From NCBI GenBank assembly GCA_041660925.1, contig JBAZVI010000006.1:124001-188000 (forward strand): a stretch of DNA of 64,000 nt. The letters run 5' to 3'. The notes beneath the pieces are model-generated. The model saw nothing but the letters and a program-made list of their open reading frames with translations, was not told the DNA's origin and ran no database searches. This DNA comes from Elusimicrobiota bacterium. GTDB taxonomy: Bacteria > Elusimicrobiota > Elusimicrobia > UBA1565. Made by a program: the position numbers and the translations under genes. Positions 61,233 through 64,000 of the stretch are shown piece after piece (within the stretch, counting starts at the first letter, position 1; every line of letters starts with the position of its first letter).

Positions 61233-64000
61233 TCAGAACCGCTCGTATTGGGGCTTCCAAAGGCGGGAGAAGCCGATGGAGACGCCGGTCATCGCGCTGT
61301 AGCCCTTGAGAGGGAGCGTCTTGAGGCCGAAGAAGTAGAAATCGATGAAAGGCGCGACCCAGGTCTGCCGGAAGACCGGGATGCGGAGCTTCACGTTGAG
61401 GTCGCCTTCGAAGAGCAGGTCCTGGTCGCTGTCCTCGCGCGTGCGCACGAAGTAGTTCGACCAGAGCTCGCCGGTCAGCGTGCCCGCGCCGAGGGGATGC
61501 GACAGCAGCGCGCGTCCGCGCAGACCGTACTGGTTGTTGGCCGAGTCCCGGGAGAGGTCCCGCTTGAGGTTCGCGCCCAGGGAGACCGACTTCATCCAGC
61601 TCCCGCCGAACATCTCGACGCCGGGGAAGAGCGAGTAGACCTGCTTGCGGCGCAGGCCGGGGGTCTTCTCGAGCTCTCCGTCGTACTGGAGGCCGACCGA
61701 GGGGCCCAGCGACTCCGCGAGCCAGTGCCAGGGGAACGAGAGCAGGCTGCGCGTGCCGACGGTGCGCATGAGGAGGCGGTTGGTCGTGACGTTGACGACG
61801 GGGGGCTGGTTCGGCGGGCGCAGGCGCGAGCGCGCGTACTCCGCCTCGAGGGTGTTCCCCCAGCGGTAGCTCTCGTCGCGGCGTTCGGCGTCCACCTTGA
61901 GCGCCGCTCCCAGCAGGAACTCGTCGTAGCCCTGGATGCGCGAGTTCGAGACGCGGTTGAACGCCTCGTCGCGGACGACCTTGGTGTTGGAGAGGTTCGC
62001 GCTCACGTCGCGGAAGTTCACCCTCCAGAGAGCGTCCTCGCGGGGAGGCCTCCCCGCGAGCAGGGCGCGGTAGCGCTCGGGGCCCCAGCTCCCGGCGGCG
62101 GCGCGGCGCAGGGCCGCGAGGACCGTCTCGCGCAGGGGTCCCAGCGGCTCGGGTCGGCGGGCCTTCTTGAGCGCGGGGTACTGCTCCTGGCGGGAGAGCA
62201 GGAGCTCGGTGACGACGACGCGGTAGGAGGAGCCGGCGTCGACGGGCTCCCCGTGGATGCGCCCCCCCTCGACCCCGCCGAGGGCCGCGCGCAGCAGCTC
62301 CGGGGGCGCGGCGTCATGGGACTTCTCCCGGGCTTCCTGCGCGCGGACCTGGGCGACGAGTTCGCTGAGCGCGTCCCCCGGCAGCTCGAGGGCGACGAGC
62401 CGGTCGGGACGCTCGAGCCAAGACGCCACCATCGCCTCGGTGAAGTCGCCCGCCGTCACCGTCATGACCGGGAAGACGGGGAGGAGCGCGGCCTCGGCGC
62501 CGGCGTCGGCGGCGGCGAGGGTCGCGGCGAGGGTCCAGAAGTCGCGCTTTCGCAGCTCGGGCAGGCCCAGCGCCTCCGGGTAGAGCGAGCGCACGGAGGG
62601 CAGCAGGGCCGCTCCCGTGTCCGTCGTGATGCCGAAGGCCCCGAGGTCGAACTCCGGGTAGCCGGGCGCGTCGGTGAGGGTCTCGTCGAGAGGGCGGTAG
62701 TCTTCCCGCACGCGCAGCGCGCGGCGGCGGTCTCCGAGCCGGCGGTAGGCGAGCGCGAGGTGCGAGAGCGTGGCCGCCCCGGCGCGGGCGGCGTAGAGAG
62801 GAGGGTCCCAGGGAGAGCGCTCGGAGTCGATCGCCTCGGCGACGTCCGGGACTCCGAGCGAGCTCTCGTAGCGCGGGTCGGCGAGCACGAGGTCCACCCC
62901 GGGCAGCGCGGTGAGCCCCGCGTTCTCGGCGAGCGTCAGGTTCGTGAGCGCGACGACGAGGTCGCAGCCCTCGCGCACGCGAGCGACCTCGCGCCGGGCG
63001 GCCGCGAGGGGGTCGATGATGCGCAGGGCCTTCGCGGCCCGCGCCGGAAGCGCGTCGGCCCATTGCGCCCGGGTGAGGCCGATGACGCAGATCCTCGCCC
63101 CCTCGCGCTCATAGGCCGCCGAGGCCGGCAGAGGACCGCGCTCCGGGGCGGTCGAATAGACGAGGTTCGCGGCGAGGAAGCGCAAGCCCTTCGGCCGGGC
63201 CGAATGGAAGGCCTCGATCTCGTCGATGCGGCGCAGGTCCGGCTCGGCCGGCACGACCGCGCTCACGCCCATGCGCTCGAGGCGCTCCGGGGTGCCGGCG
63301 GCGTCCGGCCCGTCGGAAGGCGGATAAGCGCCGTAGCGGCTGAAGACCAGGACTCCGTCCCCGTGGCGGCGCCGCAGCTCCGCGACCGCGGCCGCGACGC
63401 GGCCCTCTCCCCGTATGCTCTTGGCGATGAAGGCGACGGTCCGCTCGCGCCCTTCGTGCCGGAGGACGGCGAGGAGGACCGCGGAGCTCCTCCACTGTGA
63501 GGAACCGGCGCGGCCCTCCGGCTCGAGCTGGAGGGTGAGGAGCCGCTCGCCTCCCTCCATCGTCGCCATCTGGAGCTCCGCGCGCCGGCGCTCGAGGACG
63601 CGTTCGGAGGGAGGGTCGTAGGTGAGCGGGTCGCGGATGAAGGTCTCGAGCGTCCCCGCGAGCGCGGAGTCCTCGCCGAGCACGGCGACGAGGTCGTCGG
63701 ACGTCTCATAGACCGCCACGGCGGCGGTGGAGAGCGTCGCGTCGGCGCCTGCGGCCGGGCCCATGGGCGCGGGGCCGGCGGGAAGACGGAAATGGTAGGT
63801 CCCGGAGTTGTGATGGCAGAGGAGCGTGTCGGAGCGCACGAGCGCATAGCCCGTCGTGCGCTCGCGCAGGAGGCGTTCGAGCGCGCCCAGCGACGGCAGG
63901 TGCATGCTCGGCTGGGGGCTCGTGAAGAAGGCCAGATGGATGCGGGGTTCCGGAGGAACGGCCGCGGCGCCCCGGTCGTCCGGGAGGACCGGCGCGAATG
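61233..64000 (-). CDS. Degenerate 5'-nucleotidase-like domain fused to an outer-membrane barrel, N-terminus beyond the window
   Basis: The frame is open through position 64000, so the start lies outside; 921 residues are visible. The first ~300 follow the metallophosphoesterase part of 5'-nucleotidases (RIHLAFFTSPQ, LRFLAANLVYS, ARICVIGLT), but GNHE is replaced by PAEPD, LSH by LTN and GHxH by ADPRY. The next ~320 match the 5'-nucleotidase C-terminal domain (LLPVFPVMTVTAGDFTEAMVASW, ALELPGDALSEL, SSYRVVVTELLLS). The last ~270 are a barrel with aromatic-rich strands ending LWKPQYERF. It is probably an outer-membrane protein with a non-catalytic surface or periplasmic domain. Confidence 0.85.
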   Translation of the reverse strand, partial: FAPVLPDDRGAAAVPPEPRIHLAFFTSPQPSMHLPSLGALERLLRERTTGYALVRSDTLLCHHNSGTYHFRLPAGPAPMGPAAGADATLSTAAVAVYETSDDLVAVLGEDSALAGTLETFIRDPLTYDPPSERVLERRRAELQMATMEGGERLLTLQLEPEGRAGSSQWRSSAVLLAVLRHEGRERTVAFIAKSIRGEGRVAAAVAELRRRHGDGVLVFSRYGAYPPSDGPDAAGTPERLERMGVSAVVPAEPDLRRIDEIEAFHSARPKGLRFLAANLVYSTAPERGPLPASAAYEREGARICVIGLTRAQWADALPARAAKALRIIDPLAAARREVARVREGCDLVVALTNLTLAENAGLTALPGVDLVLADPRYESSLGVPDVAEAIDSERSPWDPPLYAARAGAATLSHLALAYRRLGDRRRALRVREDYRPLDETLTDAPGYPEFDLGAFGITTDTGAALLPSVRSLYPEALGLPELRKRDFWTLAATLAAADAGAEAALLPVFPVMTVTAGDFTEAMVASWLERPDRLVALELPGDALSELVAQVRAQEAREKSHDAAPPELLRAALGGVEGGRIHGEPVDAGSSYRVVVTELLLSRQEQYPALKKARRPEPLGPLRETVLAALRRAAAGSWGPERYRALLAGRPPREDALWRVNFRDVSANLSNTKVVRDEAFNRVSNSRIQGYDEFLLGAALKVDAERRDESYRWGNTLEAEYARSRLRPPNQPPVVNVTTNRLLMRTVGTRSLLSFPWHWLAESLGPSVGLQYDGELEKTPGLRRKQVYSLFPGVEMFGGSWMKSVSLGANLKRDLSRDSANNQYGLRGRALLSHPLGAGTLTGELWSNYFVRTREDSDQDLLFEGDLNVKLRIPVFRQTWVAPFIDFYFFGLKTLPLKGYSAMTGVSIGFSRLWKPQYERF

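Noticed and set aside
1..64000. CRISPR arrays, rRNA genes, phage or transposase genes
   Set aside because: None was seen. The repeats present are short palindromes at scattered intergenic sites, not regularly spaced direct repeats with spacers.

Overview
The window is high-GC bacterial DNA (about two-thirds G+C by eye) in which almost all genes lie on the minus strand. The best fit is a member of the Elusimicrobiota. This is inferred from several exported proteins with long Ala/Pro/Ser-rich leaders, a Gram-negative set of outer-membrane proteins, and a housekeeping gene order. There is no rRNA to confirm it.

Layout, left to right. Positions 1-17040 hold a surface locus on the minus strand: a FecR-domain protein, an outer-membrane beta-barrel, and one giant exported protein. 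The giant frame starts at 13957 and is still open at position 1 (at least 4652 codons). It carries beta-propeller, fibronectin-III-like, LecA-like lectin and Ca-binding-like repeat modules. A MscS-like membrane protein follows on the plus strand.

Positions 18075-22531 hold the macromolecular-synthesis operon rpsU-dnaG-rpoD with a small membrane protein after it and a HIT hydrolase before it. Positions 22648-27097 are a tightly overlapping five-gene operon (Cys-rich unknown, RlmM-like methyltransferase, release-factor-like protein, metallophosphoesterase, mtaB). Positions 27771-33464 are the heat-shock operon hrcA-grpE-dnaK-dnaJ-rsmE, with a CIRCE operator overlapping a good sigma-70 promoter.

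Positions 33837-44059 are the most unusual part. A secreted endonuclease I, a 2172-residue fusion (two CCA/OAS-like nucleotidyltransferase-related repeats, an RNase II/R catalytic domain and a second endonuclease I domain) and a putative zinc peptidase share one leader architecture ending in an R-x-x-FDG-type motif. A fourth protein with this leader, an alpha/beta-hydrolase, lies at 50391-51980.

Positions 44206-50187 hold clpP, a BT1-type transporter with malQ, a Rieske ferredoxin with a tandem-TetR regulator, and a hydrolase. Positions 52151-56915 hold a DUF4404-like gene, a low-GC foreign ATPase, and rfbC-rfbA-DUF4301. The remainder holds tRNA-Phe, an OmpA-like protein, a lipoprotein, a lytic transglycosylase, a U32 protein pair, and a partial degenerate 5'-nucleotidase fused to a beta-barrel that runs off the right edge.

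Two genome-wide habits are visible. A family of GC-rich palindromes recurs between genes. Several genes have a -10 hexamer only 5-9 nt before the start codon, implying leaderless mRNAs. No CRISPR array, rRNA, transposase or phage gene was seen.
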